Assembly: GCF_014529535.1 (NCBI RefSeq)
Contig: NW_023503409.1
Location: 6,634,390 to 6,698,389 of the forward strand
Source: Bradysia coprophila
Taxonomy: Eukaryota > Arthropoda > Insecta > Diptera > Sciaridae
Length of the DNA stretch: 64,000 bases
Reading direction: 5' to 3'
In this document: positions 38,401 through 51,959 of the stretch, piece by piece
Layout of the letters: each line of letters begins with the position of its first letter
Numbering within the stretch: the stretch's first letter is position 1
The notes under the pieces: generated by a model
Databases searched by the model: none
The model's input: the letters and a program-made list of their open reading frames with translations, nothing else
What the model was told of the DNA's origin: nothing
Program-made: the position numbers and the translations under genes

Positions 38401-38824
38401 TCATGATTCAGAAGATTTGTATTTTGTTCAGAGAAAATCACATTTGTTTTTTTCAAATGGTAATTTTACAACATTCCACACAGATTATGGCGATGGAAAA
38501 TGGATTTTTCCATAAACAGAAACTTACCTATGAATGACAATCTCTACTCACTTTTTCACTCATTCATTCGATTTAGCTTTCGATTAAACTGAATCCATCA
38601 ATCAAAATACTCGGTTCATAGCATAGCTTTCTATGTAGTACTTGCATACGGTGATCGTTTTTCATAATCCCCAAGAAGTTGTCTGATTTACCTATAGTTC
38701 AGGGACAGTCGATGCTGTTAGGGATTTTTAAGTGGAACAATCTGTGTTACAAACTATTAGAAAATCATTTTTGGAATCTTGGAATCGCTGAGACGCTGAT
38801 GAATCTTTAAATAATCTTACATAC
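35471..38824. other. AT-rich stretch resembling long UTR or intron
   Basis: Dense A/T homopolymers, CA-repeats and AATAAA-like hexamers, with no protein-like frame. A splice-flanked segment at about 38529-38597 (minus strand) has stops in all frames and could be an untranslated exon or chance. Confidence 0.3.
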
Positions 38825-38904
38825 CGAAGACGGTTCATTTGATCGGCTTCGCCTTGATCACGCGATTGATTTTTCAACTTTTCCGACCTGTAATATCCAT
38901 AAGC
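38825..38904 (-). CDS. Candidate isolated exon, unrecognised gene
   Basis: On the minus strand an acceptor (TATTTTCAAG) and a donor (CG|GTATGT) bracket 80 bases open in one frame. The frame reads AYGYYRSEKLKNQSRDQG followed by EADQMNRL. The charged, helix-like composition and clean borders look like a real internal exon. No partner exons could be fixed within the neighbouring kilobases, so the host gene, if any, has large introns. Confidence 0.4.
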
Positions 38905-41678
38905 CTTGAAAATATTTAACCCGAATATCTATTAACCTTTGAAGTACGTGACCGTTTATTTAAAAACTGTAAAATCAATACAATCAATACTAATCTAAAA
39001 AAGCTGACCTTGAATTTGAATTAATATTAGTAAGAGCTCAACCTTAGCACTGTCTAATAAAATAATATTCCAAAAAGAAGCTGAAAATTTACTTGAAATA
39101 TTAAAGTTTCGGTAGACAGAAGATGGTTAATCATTAAGGAAGTTTTGATGAACAAGTAAAAAAATTGAAACAAAATTATGAGCAGAGATTTTCAGGTCTT
39201 AGAAAATAGGTCAATTTGTAAGGTTGGTATGGTTCATGGTTGTTGGTCGATACCAATGTATTCGCGTGGGGTATATCTATGTACCCGTGAACACTGCAGT
39301 TGACCTAAAACTCGTGAAAGACTAAGGACCGGCAATGGAATCGAAGACCATTGTCAGCGGCCAAATTATTTGCAGCCTAAAATGTGTTGTTTCTACACAA
39401 TTGCATGCGAAACTGACCCGATCCGCATTGAAGATATAGATGGATTGGAGTTGTTTGTTAATCGAAATTCTGAGTTGAAAAACGGTTGAACGTATTTTCC
39501 AATGCCGCAAAATTTTATGAACCTTACACAGAACGTAAATTTTAAATTAATTAATTAATTTCGTTAACAAGGGATGGATCGTAAAGCTGAGTGACCAAGA
39601 CATCTTTTCCAACGCTTTTCTACTGTTATGCTATGATGGCCAGGTTTTGGTCAAATAAAATGTAACGTAACCTACATTTTCCCTTATTTGGTGGAAAATT
39701 GGCCATCATGGAGTCACAATATTGAAAAAAACGATTGTTAAAAATATCTTGGCCGAAAATAAGTTACTCACTTTTACGATTCTAAAAGCTACTTTGGCCC
39801 GTAATATCTGACTGTCCACTTAGGTCCAATTAATTGTATTCAATTAATCAGAAGTTAGAAGCTTAGCGCAGACGTAAGCGAAAATCAATTTTTCACTTAT
39901 GCTGGTCTTTGCAAATGATTATTTCTAAATAAAAATTGATGTTTATAAAACACACCGTCAGACGTTCTGTACTCTGTACTTCTGTATTGCAGTTTCTTTA
40001 CTCAATTTTTCTTATTTTGTGATTTTCGACGATGAACTAAAAATTGAAGAAAATTAACAATAAGTAAGAGAGATAATGATTACCACAAACATTTCGCAAT
40101 GTGCAGACTAGTGTAACTATAATTGAGGTCGATCTTACGAGTAATACAAGCAATGTAATTTATTGGAAATTCATTGTTGATTCGTTCGTAATTATTTTTT
40201 CTCTTCTGAAAATTTGGTAAGATTTTATTTCATAATTGAATAAAACGAAACTACCACACCAGCCAGCGACAAAGAAACAAGTTGCTGCTGCTGCTGCTCA
40301 TTTTCTGTGTAATGATTACTGATGGTCAATGTTTTGTATCCGAGATACGAATCGACCTTGAATGAAAAATAATTCATTGAAGAATTTATCGTACACAATC
40401 AACATTTAATGAAAACACTTGACCACACACGGGAAAAAAATTCCAAAAAATATATTTGTTTTAGGCAAAGCTGTTTTTGCACATAAGACTGTGTGTTCAG
40501 ATCATGTGAATTCGCACGGCCTTGTTAATTTCGTAAGCTGCTCAAAAATCCGTCATGCTTTAAAGTATCGGGTACCTGCAAATGGTAATGGTCGGTCCCA
40601 CTAAATTAAATGTTCAGTTGGCCATTTCACTGAAATGGTTTTATCGACTAAATACTTATGTAGATTTTTAGCTTTCATTGAACAAAATTTCTCTAGTTCG
40701 GTGACATATGAATTACAGTTGTTACGGTCTGAATGATTTTTAAGTGCCGAATAATTGCGAACGTTACTTGAATACCTTTCGCATGGAATTCTGTTGAACA
40801 TTCAATGAATGTTCATATATATCATTAACATTCCTCTTATCATGTACAGCCAGTCGGCCAAACCACAACCTAACGAATCAATAATGCATCATTTGCATAT
40901 AATGTACATTGTCGATAGTGGTTGTTGCAGTTGGAAAAATAAAAACACCTTCAATCTAATCTGGTCAAACCAGCAGCGACTGTTATTAATATTGTCATCA
41001 ACGTGATTATTTAAACCGAAAGGTGACTGTATGCTACTGTCATTACCTATCCGGAAGACGTAGATTATATATTGATACCACAACAGCGTGTATCTTCCGA
41101 TTATTTGAGCAAAAATAAAAGTTCGACCTTAGTTTAATAGGCACGATGGATGGGAAAAAAAAGTTAACCGATATTCATGATATGCATAAAATGTTGACTG
41201 ATGGTGGAACTTTAACCGCTTATATAGTCAATGATGAACATAATATTGTGCAAGAGTAATAATAATTGAGGAAGTAGTGTTAAGCTTTATGTCTGATGTT
41301 GAGCAGAAAAAAAAGGTTTTCGATACAATGTGCGTGTATCGTGTTGATCAGAAATAAATTCTGTAGTTTGCCTTGTCAGTGCTAATTTTATAGCATTTTT
41401 GGCCTCTTACGAACTACTGAGGGCTAGTGGGTACAATGTACCATTTGGGATTTGTGCCTATTTGTATGGAACTTTGTCTCAATACGGGATAAAAGTTTTT
41501 GAAAAACGTTAAATTGGGTCGTGAGGAGGAGTAACGTACATCGAGCTAGTTGACCGTAGAACACTTGTTTATAGGATACTTGATATTTTTAACGTACGCT
41601 TTGGCAACGGGTCATTATAATACATATGAGGTAGTGTAAATGGTTTGTAGTTTGTTTTTGGTAATTAAAATGAAAAAT
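38905..41678. other. Gene-free stretch with one hairpin element
   Basis: Contains the 77-bp inverted repeat at 39633-39709 and a short CTG run near 40284. No gene recognised. Confidence 0.35.
39633..39709. repeat. 77-bp hairpin element
   Basis: Outer arms ATGATGGCCA and TGGCCATCAT are perfect inverses. Inner blocks (TTTTGGTCAAATAAAATGTA against TACATTTTCCCTTATTTGG) pair imperfectly. It is of the size of a short MITE or a structured RNA hairpin. Confidence 0.6.
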
Positions 41679-41756
41679 TGGTGCACAGGTTGGACCCGAA
41701 CCCTCAATTTTCACCATTCCGGGACGATGCTCTAACCGAATGCGCTACCATGACGC
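41679..41756 (-). other. Decayed tRNA-derived sequence
   Basis: On the minus strand a D-arm-like GGTAGCGCATTCGGTTAGAGC, an anticodon-arm-like TCGTC/GGTGA stem and B-box-like GGGTTCGGGTCC are followed by CCA and a T run. Its length (78) and order match the tRNA-like sequence at 364-440. The acceptor and T stems pair poorly, so it is not a working tRNA. Confidence 0.5.
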
Positions 41757-44700
41757 ATTTCGGTTTAGAATCATGCAGTTGATATGCTTAGAAAGGGTCA
41801 AGTTTACCTGTCCAGATCCTGATTCAATCAATTTTGATCTGAATCAGAACATCTGAGCTAATTTACGTGATTAGGTCAAATATGATATGAAACCTGACAG
41901 AATTACATGAAAATTTGTATGAAAGTTTCAACGTTTCAAGTTACCGGACAGAGTATGAATGAAACCAGGTTCAGGTGAGTTCCGGTTGGTTTTCTAATAT
42001 TAGTTTGCTCACCTTAAGTTTCAGGTAATACTGATCCTATTCGAAGCTTTACATAGGCGTATTCTTCTGCAGAAAATTGTAAACAATTTTCATAATTCCG
42101 AAAGATAATGTAAAAATTGCAAATCTAGCAAAATTTTGCTCTATGTAAGTTTTTCGCACAGTTATGCGTAACCACAGGAGCAACGATTTCGTTTTTTTAA
42201 CCATTTACAAATTCAAATTATTTACAAATTAAAGCGCTAGTTTAACAATATGAGCCTCGTTTATAATTTACAATTTATAATTATACTTTGCCTCCAGATG
42301 CCAGATCTTGCATGAAATAGAAAGCATACCAAACAGTCAATTACTGATTTTAGAATAAGGACAGATACAGTTCCACTTAATTAAAATTCTGTTGAAGGCT
42401 GTCCAATTGAACAATAACAGAATTGATGAGATTTTAATTCTACTACAAGAGCAATAGATGAATTTGAAGTAGCACTTTTCAAGCAACGGCCAGAACAGAA
42501 ATAGGCAAAACAATTTTTAATTGGGAATGTTTTGCGTCAATACGATGTAGATTCCAACTGACATCTGTTAAATGGTTTGTTGATTTTACTGTTTTCAAGT
42601 CGATGAATTTCAATTATGTTTTCATTTAAGAACCTTTTATTGTCAATATAGATTTTTTGCGCTAAGATTTGTAATACCGTAAACGTAAAAACTGACTGGT
42701 AACCATACTTCACTGCTCAAATAAGATTGATGCTTGCAAATATATTTCTCCATTCCAAAACGTAAAAAAAAAGTTTTCAGAATCTTTCCACAGCTCAGTG
42801 CCAGCAAATCAATAAGCAATTTTTATTAGGAACTACAGAACCGTAAATATTTACATGCAAAACGTGTTACACAGAACAACTTGAACAAATAAAATGCCAT
42901 GAGTGTAGGTATCAGGTGTAGGCTAGTTTTCCGGTTTCATAATCTTAAAAATTTCGTAAACACAGTGGAAGAAGTAGAAAAAAAAAATCTAAGCTAAATT
43001 GAAACTCTCTCAAAAGCAGCTAAATAATAATAATATCACTGCTGCGAAAAGTACCTACCTGTAGGCCTCTGCGAGCATTTTTGTTACAAATCGTTTTTAT
43101 TCAATTATTATCGTTAACAAAACGTTATTAACCAAACATTATAATACTAATTCGAACAACCGTTCGTTGTTGTATATTTTTTCACTTTATCGATTCCAAT
43201 TTGCAATGATTTGGTTCGTGCATATGTGGATGCCATGCATGGATTAGAATCGTTGGAATAAATTTTTATTATTTGAGCTTCTGTTAGCTATACGAGTTAA
43301 ACAAAATATTAACGCGAGATGCGTAAATATTACAACATGCAACATAGAAAAAACGAACTCAAAAAATTGATGGGTTTATTCTTCATGGCTCTGGTAACCC
43401 ATATCGGATAAGTTCTCATTAACTCGAACGTAATTGCAGCGTTTAAATTATGATTCTTCTAATTTTTATTGTTATGTGGGACAGTAGGTGTGTACGTAGT
43501 GTATATTGTGTGCACTGTGGAGGATATCATTTTAATAGATGCAATTTCCAATGAACGACGTGTGTAATTTCACTCATTGAGTTGCGTTTCTTTGTCGTTG
43601 TTTCCATGGATTTGTAATTCGCAGAATGTCATAAAGCGATTAAGGATTTGTTGACCGTCGCTTTTGTAGGTGGTATTGAGGAACACTTTTTGAAAGCACG
43701 ATTGACTCATGTCACACATTTTCGAAAAGAACGTTTTTTTTTTGTATGAATAACTTTATATGGTTCGAAAAGTCGGTTACCACCCACATGCCATTTACAG
43801 ATATTTCTGAATAATAAAAAAAGAGTTTTGCCGTAATAATTCCTTTCAAGCAGCTGTTTCTGTGCAAGCAAGGTCGACATTAATATTTTTTTGAACGAAG
43901 AATTCAAGAAAAAAAACTCTTTTTTTTAAGAAAGATAATTTGGAAGAAGAGATGAACTTGTCAATGAAACAAAAAAGAATTGAAAATTTTTGTTCTTATA
44001 TCGACATTCAGTTGTTTGTCGAAATTGACACTCGTCGCCAGTTGTTATTAATATGACAAAACACAATGTATTGAGCATCGAGTGAATCATCATATGGAAT
44101 GGGAAGTATTCCAAGGAATTGTTTCATTTAAACAAAAATTATTGGTGCCATTTGTTGAATGTTGTATCTGCACAACCAGACGGGGAAAAAATATTTCTGA
44201 AGAATTTTTGTCTTTTATTCTTCGATGAAATGAAAACTTAAAACTATTTTATATCTGGTGCGGTGCATGTGTGTTTTCGTTATGTTTTCTGTTATCTTTT
44301 AATTAATTTTCTATTTCTCAATTGACTGTGCCTTCTTCTTTATGAGTTTTCAAAAACAGAATGGCTATGAGATTAGATAAAGTGTTCTCATTTGTTTGTA
44401 TATTTTTGCTGCTGACTAATGTCGGTAATCTCACATTGAAGACGAGCAATAGATTATAGAATAGAAATTATTACCATTTCGAAACTTACTATCTATATTG
44501 CATCCATTTTAAAACACGCACACACACAGCCAGCCACAGGCACACACCGAACAACAATTAAATCCAATAAATAATTGCCACAAAAACACAAATGATTTAA
44601 TTTCGTATCAGTGATAGTTTTGTAACCATCAACGAGTTGTAGCTCTAGTTGTAAAATTAGATTCGATAAGGAATAACATCAGTACTTGCTAATTAAATTG

Positions 44701-46477
44701 GAATTGGAATTTACAACTGGAAAATATTTGCTTTTCATTTAGTTATATCTCTCTGTGCGCGTATAACATTGTACGGATTAATTTTCCACTGCCTTTTGCA
44801 CGGTGAATTTATTCATTTTGACCATTCAAGTAAGTTTTTTTTTGTTTGTTCGTTTCATAAGCATTCGAAAACGATTAATCTATGAAACCTTATTCCTATT
44901 GAAAATTGTAATCACCTTAAAGGCCGCAGTGAACAAAAACGATTTTGACCGGACATTGCGATCAGGTCTTATTAACATTTTTAAAATTCATTGCGAATGA
45001 TGCGAAACTTTATATCCGCTTCGGTATATTACGAAAATTCACCAATCTTACTATGAGAGGAATATATCGTTTTCTACGTATGACACGCCAGTCTTATTGA
45101 ATTTACCACAATTAAAAAAGGAAGGAACTTGAACGGTGATTAATACAATGAGTGGTTCTCAGTCAATTCTCGGCCTATCTGTAAGCGTTTTTCTTCAGCT
45201 TCTTCAGTAGTTTAACGCAATTTCAGTCATACGATTTGTACATAAACTTAACAGTTCGCTAATTATTCGATGGCTCACACAAAAATTATTTAAATCAACT
45301 TTTTTTTCATAATAATAATAAATATTTGACTTCGTTGAACTTTAAATTTTCTTGAACATTTTATGGTCTCGGAACGAGCAAACAATCGGTAAAATGAGAT
45401 ACGACACAGACCAAACGATCAACGATCATATAATTTCAACGGTTCAAGGCTTGGATTGCAAAATATACATCACACAAAGTGGTGCAATTCCTTTTGATAA
45501 CATTTATAAATGTCGTACAAAACCATTGTCAATAGAAATGCACAATAGATTACCGCGCCGATATATTTAAACACGAAGGTGAAGAGTTTATCTGGTCGTT
45601 GCTTTTTTCAATCAAGGACAATCATTGCTCAATAATGAGTGAGTCATTTGTAAATTCTTCCTGAACCAGAGTTCGTTGTAAAAAACCAGAAAGTAACGGA
45701 AAACAGAAAAATTTCTAATCGATCGATTTTCACTTTTTATTGCGAACGAAATTGTAGCAAATTATGATTACCAGCTGGTAACATTATTTCGTAATGGTAT
45801 TTATCAATAAGAAATATTTTAATAATGTTACAAGACGTTAACGCAGGTAGTTCATCAATTTGAACAACAACAACAACCGCATAGAAAAAAAGCTACGTAG
45901 AAAAATGGTAACAAAAAGTTCATGGCATCAAAGAAAAATTTCACTCTTTCTGTAGTTCACTTCACAGTAATTAAAATTAAATTTTGAATTTCCGGTGAAT
46001 AATTTGAAGTAATAAAAAAAACACCGAACCAACAATGCAACAAAATCTCGGGTGAATAGCGAGAGAAAAAAAAATCAAATAAATTCAATAAATAATTGTG
46101 CGGTTCATTTAGATTGCCTAATACATTTAAAATTATTAAAATTTAATTAGAATCTACTTATTCATCTCTGTTGATGGAAAAATTATATAAAATGCAAATG
46201 ATGGATGGGAATGAAGAGATGAATAAATTATGAAACAAATTTTTTTTATTTTATTCACTTCTCTTAAATGATAATATTTGTCGAAATTATTTGTTAGTAA
46301 TGAGCCGGCATGGCACGGAAAAGAGTTTTATGGAAATTTCGCCGGTATTAAGTGTGAAATTTTAATTGAAATTTTTCCAGTATCTTCAAACGCAAGACTA
46401 CACAATCGTACCAAAGCACCTAGCATAGTAATAGAATATCTGTGTCAAAATACTACTCTATTTAATTCCATTTAGTC
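41757..46477. other. Gene-free stretch
   Basis: AT-rich with homopolymers and small CA runs. No exon or element was recognised. It may be 5' intron of the RhoGAP gene. Confidence 0.3.
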
Positions 46478-46550
46478 GGCAAGGTAGCTCAATTGATAGA
46501 GCGTTTGACTCATAAGATCCTTGAGATCGATCCCTGAGGTGAACAATCCT
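46478..46550 (+). other. Decayed tRNA-Met-like sequence
   Basis: GGTAGCTCAATTGATAGAGC matches a D arm, and GACTCATAAGA places CAT in the anticodon position. The following GATCGATCCCTGAGG recalls a T arm. The anticodon and acceptor stems do not close, so it is a pseudogene or SINE remnant. Confidence 0.5.
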
Positions 46551-46896
46551 GCCTGTCTTTATACATTACCATAATCAGGTCAAAACCTTTTGCTAATCGT
46601 AATTTTCAAGGCAAATGTCTTTACGTCACAACTGTGGCTCCATCTATGATCTGCGAATTTAAGCAGAAATTTCAAGTCAATACCGGCAAACACCGGCTGA
46701 CACAAGATCGTAGTGAATATATTTTGTATCAGTCAACGGGCCAAGTTACACATAGAAAGTAACGCCGTCTGGATATTTTAAAAATCTCCAATACCGTACG
46801 TCATAATCATCACTGGGAGCTCCATCTGTGATTTTCGGATATACCAGACCGTCCCCAAAAATATTGTTGTAAAACATTTTGGGTAGTGGACTTGTG

Positions 46897-46926
46897 TCAT
46901 GCCCGCTTACTAACGTGCGGGCATGA
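46897..46926. repeat. Perfect 10-bp-stem hairpin
   Basis: TCATGCCCGC and GCGGGCATGA form a perfect stem around a 10-base loop. It is GC-rich in AT-rich surroundings. Function unknown. Confidence 0.6.
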
Positions 46927-47570
46927 TTTTAAATTCAAAATAAGGTTTACATTTCGATTAGAATTAAGAACTGCTGAGTACAAACAATATGCCCGTTAAA
47001 GGACAAGGTACCTTTCGCTCAGACAAATCCTAATTGTGATGAATACCAATGGTATACCAATGGTATACCAATGGTACGACTTAAATAAAATAGTATTTTG
47101 TCACAGATTACTATGCTAGGTGCTTTGCTAATAGATGACGGTAAAACGTTAATTTCCTAAGGTTTTAATTCACGGTGGGCTATAAGACAACACTAGCCAT
47201 CGCTTAGTTGTTTTTCATCAGTAACAGATGACTAATCGCTTCTCAATAGTTAACCGTTCCCTTTCCATAAAGAGTCATTGTCATCTAGGAACAAAAATAT
47301 ATCCGGGATGAATGAAGTTATTGTAATTCAATTATTCGACTGGCATAGTCGTCGATTTCACACAATAAATCATTGAATTCTCAACGTTTTTTTGTTCTTC
47401 TTTAAACCGTTAACCATCTTTACAGTATAATATATGAAACCAAATCGTCCAACCATCTTATATACACTTAATGTGGACTAAAGGCCAACTAATATTTGAT
47501 TTGCATATTTTGAAATTAATTATTTGATTGCCCAAATATTTTTAACAAATTTTTTTTCTTCTAATTTCAG

Positions 47571-47591
47571 ATGTCAACAGTAGATAGATAG
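47571..47591 (+). promoter_or_regulatory. Upstream ORF in the RhoGAP leader
   Basis: Right after an acceptor (TTCTAATTTCAG) the leader begins ATGTCAACAGTAGATAGATAG, a six-residue frame ended by a stop inside a short GATA microsatellite. It ends 26 bases before the main ATG and could lower or condition translation if this acceptor is used. Confidence 0.45.
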
Positions 47592-47617
47592 ATAAGCGAT
47601 CGTTAAACAGCATAAAT

Positions 47618-50600
47618 ATGTTGGACACTGACCTGGATGAATATTTGACCGAATATCGTTTGCAGACACCAACCGAACCAACTGTTCACTACGAAGGTAT
47701 GTGTGTAGAATATACGATTATAATTAGCTGACATTTGATTAAATGAGTTTAAAATTGCTTATTTCGCAAAGTAGCTCCGTCCACATACATTACGGCGTGC
47801 AAATGTCTTGTCCATTTCAAATTAAAGTACTGCAAAAATTCATTAATTACAATTTTTTTTTTCATTTGGTATTGTTGTGTGTTCGTTTATACATAATAAT
47901 AATCCACAACCAACTAGCCCATATATTTTCCGTTTACCTTCAATATAAATTACTTCATAAAGTATAAGTCGCTGCTGATTCAGAAGTAATTGTTCTCTAT
48001 TTATAGGAATAACTGTGATTGATTACGAAAGTTTTTCGAATTATTATTGTCATGATGTGTATATGAAATTCATGTCCAAAAGCTCCATTCACTGAAAATC
48101 TGTCTGTTAATTTGGTCAATTTTTTTTTGTAGATAAATCGTTCTTCCTAGTTGAAATAACCTTTGAATGTAGTCGGTCTTTGAAAAATGTTGTGCATTCT
48201 ACACTTCCGAAGGAAACAGTTCGTTCGTTTTTTTTTCAGATTCAGAGTTTTCATGTCACCAATTAGTTATATGTGTTGAAGATGCAAAGTAGAGTGCTGC
48301 TATACACATATGATGAGTACGTAAAATTCCCCATAATAAAGAAGACGAAACTTTCGCTCATCAGACAGCTATTTCTAGAAATATCACTTTGCAACATTCT
48401 TCACTTTCTACAGTTTTACTATTTTTGTCGTCCAAACATTTTGTTTAAGAAAATCTAGAAGAATGTGCTGGTTGGTTGAAATTCGTTGGATTCTTTTTCA
48501 TTATCGTTCGTCAACGTTAATTGATTGAGATTACTGTTATACAACACGTGCTTCACTGACCTTTCGTTTTCTCTTCGCAGATTTCAAATTGCAAAAATTT
48601 CGTGACCCCTTCAGTTGTTTGCCATTTTTACCACAACAAACCATTTTTTACCATGAAGCAAAACATTGAAACATTGAAATCAAAACGATAAATATTCCGT
48701 TTTATTAATAGCACACACTAACATCGTTTTCGTCACATAAAATCTTCAGACAATGAGATCTCAATTCATTGAATGTATTTCCTGATTTATTTGAAATTCA
48801 ATTCCATTCAATTCAAGTAACATAAATCAATTATAAATCGCCAGTTTTCCTTAAAAGAAAACAAAGAAAATTCGTTGGTTCACAATCGTGCGATGTAAAT
48901 AGAAAAAAAAAGGTCGCTGTGCATACGTACGTATGTACATTCATTGATTGGAAACACACCGACGATAATATAGAAAATATTATAACTCCATTCAAGGGTA
49001 AAGGAATTTCCTTTCGGCTCAATGACTTAGTTGCAGCAATAGATTTTACACTGAACAAACTCTGTCCTTTGTAATGCCTAAAATTATAATTTACGTTATG
49101 CAATGAGTGTAACTGTGTAATTATTAACAAATTGAGAGCAATGTATTATACGATTGTTTTTGTTTTGTTTTTAAATTAGGCTTGTAGGTGGGATTGAAAC
49201 ATTGTACGTATATATTGATTGATGGATGTTTATTAACATTTTATGTGTCTACGTCTACCCGCATAGAATTCTCTTTTTTTTTCTATCGGAAACAATATCA
49301 ACATTTCGCTTTCAAATCAAATTAGCTGTATGCATATTCATTCGCAGCATTTTGTAATTAAAATTATGCGAATTTGAAAACAGAATTCATCGTCAGTGTG
49401 TTGTTGTGGTAAAACGAAACCGAACAAAGCAACAAAAAAAGTTTTATGTTGTTATTGTAATAACTATGCAACATTCCATTAGGTATATCGATGTGCAAAA
49501 TATCGTGTAAATGCATCGTTAGTCACGTTACAATTTCTTTGAAAATTTTAATTCTTTTCTCACATTTTGTTTCGATGTCGAAACAGTTCCGAGCTTTTAA
49601 TTTGTCATAATTTGGGAGATAGTTCCACATGCATATACGTGACTTAAAATGATCTTGTTAATCAGTACACATTTACCAGTTCCTGATTCAACAACAATGC
49701 AATTTTGCGTGTGCAGAAATGTATAAATTTTCCAAATGTAAACTCTAAGAAAAACGTAAAACGCAATTGAAAATTTGCTTGTAACGACGTACAAATGTGC
49801 TTGTTTGGTTCCGCCAATTGTTTTAGTTTCCCTTTCTTACATTATACTATTCGAGCTCAAGATTTCAACATCAAATTAAAGAAAATGGAGCAGCTGATCG
49901 ATCTTTCATTTCTTTCTTCATTGTTGCTTTCAGATGGTGAACTAGAAGCTCAGTGGCTCGTGGCTGCAGGATTTTCACAATTAACAAAAGCATTCCAAGA
50001 GGTACACACAAGACGATCATTTTAACGATTGATTCGGTGGTCAAATGACAAATTGTTTCTTATTAGGGTCGCGAACTGACCGCACTAGAACTGAAATCAA
50101 GTGTTGCCGGACTGCCGAGTAATCATGCAGAAGCGGTTAAGCAACGGGTCAAAGCATTAAATAAAACCGTTCGTGGTCGAACCAGATCACGACATCCAAG
50201 AAAGCCAGACATCAGAGATGTTTTTCGCGATGCGGACAATTCCAGTACCGGTACTAGATCACGCAGTGCGACACCAGACTCATTGGATTCCGTTTCCGGT
50301 GATCAATGGAACAACCAACAACCGTAAGTTAACATATCGACTAGTTCATTTCAACATTACAACAATTCATTAACTTTTAGGCCAAGCTTTGTGTCCATAT
50401 TCGACAATGCTGCAACACCGCAAGGAAAATCTAAGCAAAATTTGCGTCGTACACCGAGTGCTCCGCTAAGAGGCAGTGCTGATCTATTCCGAGGGTCACA
50501 CATTCGTTGCGATATTCCGTTTTACACATCTGATGGAATTGAACTGCTAGGATTCCAGAGGCTAGGAACTGTTCATCTACCACGCATTCGCTCCGGTTCA

Positions 50601-51938
50601 GATCCTTCATGTTCCATTGGGTATGTTTAATCAATCAACGTCTGTGACGTGAAATGTTATTATTTTTCGCATCTACAGACGAATGACTGGTAGTCGCATA
50701 AATGGTGCAAGGAGTCACAGTAATCTATTCGCACATCCAAGTGATAACTCTTCAAATTCAACATCCCCAGACCAGAGCCCAACCAATTCACCATCCAATA
50801 GTATCTTAATAGACCCATACCGTCGATCTAGTCATGAACCATTAAGTTTTGAGAGCATCTGCAACGATCAGAATCGATCGTCTGAATTCAATCTGCAATT
50901 AAATGAAGCGGGTTGCGATGTTGGAAGTCTATCAGAGTCTAATTTGAAGAAGTTGCAGCCACTGTTATGGCTCGAACTAGCGTCACTATTCGACAAACAC
51001 CAAATCAATTTGGACAAACGAAAACCGTTCAAAAGAAAACGGAAAGAAGAAGGCAATCTGTTTGGTGTATCGCTGAATGCGCTGGTGCGGCGAGATCAAC
51101 AGGTGACCGGTGAAGATTCATCGCTGGTGCCAATGTTGCTGCAGGACATTTTAAAAGAATTGACAATACGTGGAGCTCGGGAAGAAGGTATTTTACGGAT
51201 ACCCGGCAATAAGCAACGAACAGAGTTCTTGTACGTGGAATTGGAAAAGAATTTTTATCTGAGATACGACACCGTCGATGAACTGCTGTCGAAAGCGGGA
51301 GTCCACGATTTGAGCACACTTTTGAAACGGTGGTTGCGTGAATTGCCAATGCCATTGCTGGCTACGGAACTTGTACATTTATTTTATCAGTCGCATGGTG
51401 AGTGTTTGAATTCAGTTGCTGAGTAAGGGCACCTTGTAACGGTTTTCATTTTCATTCCCTTCGTAAAGCTATACCGCCACCCGATCAATACAAAGCCATA
51501 TCTGTTTTGTGTCTGCTACTTCCCGACGAAAATCGAAATACTCTGAGGGCAATCCTGCAGTTTCTGAAAAACATCATCAGCCTTCAAAGTTTCAACAAAA
51601 TGTCGTTGCAAAACGTTGCTACCATCATAGCACCATCACTTTTTCCGCCAAGGTATACCGTCGACAACCGGTTGTAGTTTTACTCCAATCTTTTACGACC
51701 ATTTTACCATTACAGATTTGTACATCCATGTGACAAAGCTGATGTTACCGCGCAGGTTCGAATGGCTGCACAGTGTTGTCAATTGGCTAGCGTGTTAATA
51801 GCAAATTGTGACAATTTGTGGACGGTGCCGCATAGATTGATTGACCAGGCGAAAACGATGACCAAATACGGTCAACGTAAACGACAAATGGGTCGCCGCA
51901 GTGCACCGAACATTAACGAATGCAATTTGCAGCGATAG
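47618..51938 (+). CDS. conu: RhoGAP protein of the ARHGAP18/28/40 (conundrum) type
   Basis: Seven coding exons, 47618-47696, 49934-50001, 50067-50323, 50381-50620, 50679-51397, 51469-51652 and 51716-51938, join in consistent phase to 589 residues. The protein stimulates GTP hydrolysis by Rho-family GTPases at the cell cortex. In Drosophila, conundrum is recruited by moesin and acts on Rho1. The N-terminal DLDEYLTEY and ELEAQWLVAAGFSQL motifs match the family. A Ser/Thr-rich, basic, probably disordered region follows to about residue 320, with likely phosphorylation sites. The RhoGAP domain runs from NLFGVSLNALV (about 340) to about 550. R388 in EEGILRIPG is the predicted arginine finger, and LLKRWLRELPMPLL carries the conserved Lys and the WLRELP block. 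The C-terminus is basic. A 5' untranslated exon is implied by the acceptor at 47570. Intron 1 is about 2.2 kb and the others are short. Confidence 0.92.
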
Positions 51939-51953
51939 AGTCGCTTAATTTCG

Positions 51954-51959
51954 AATAAA
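51954..51959 (+). terminator. Poly(A) signal of the RhoGAP gene
   Basis: AATAAA 16 bases after the stop. Further AT-rich sequence follows, so later signals are also possible. Confidence 0.55.
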
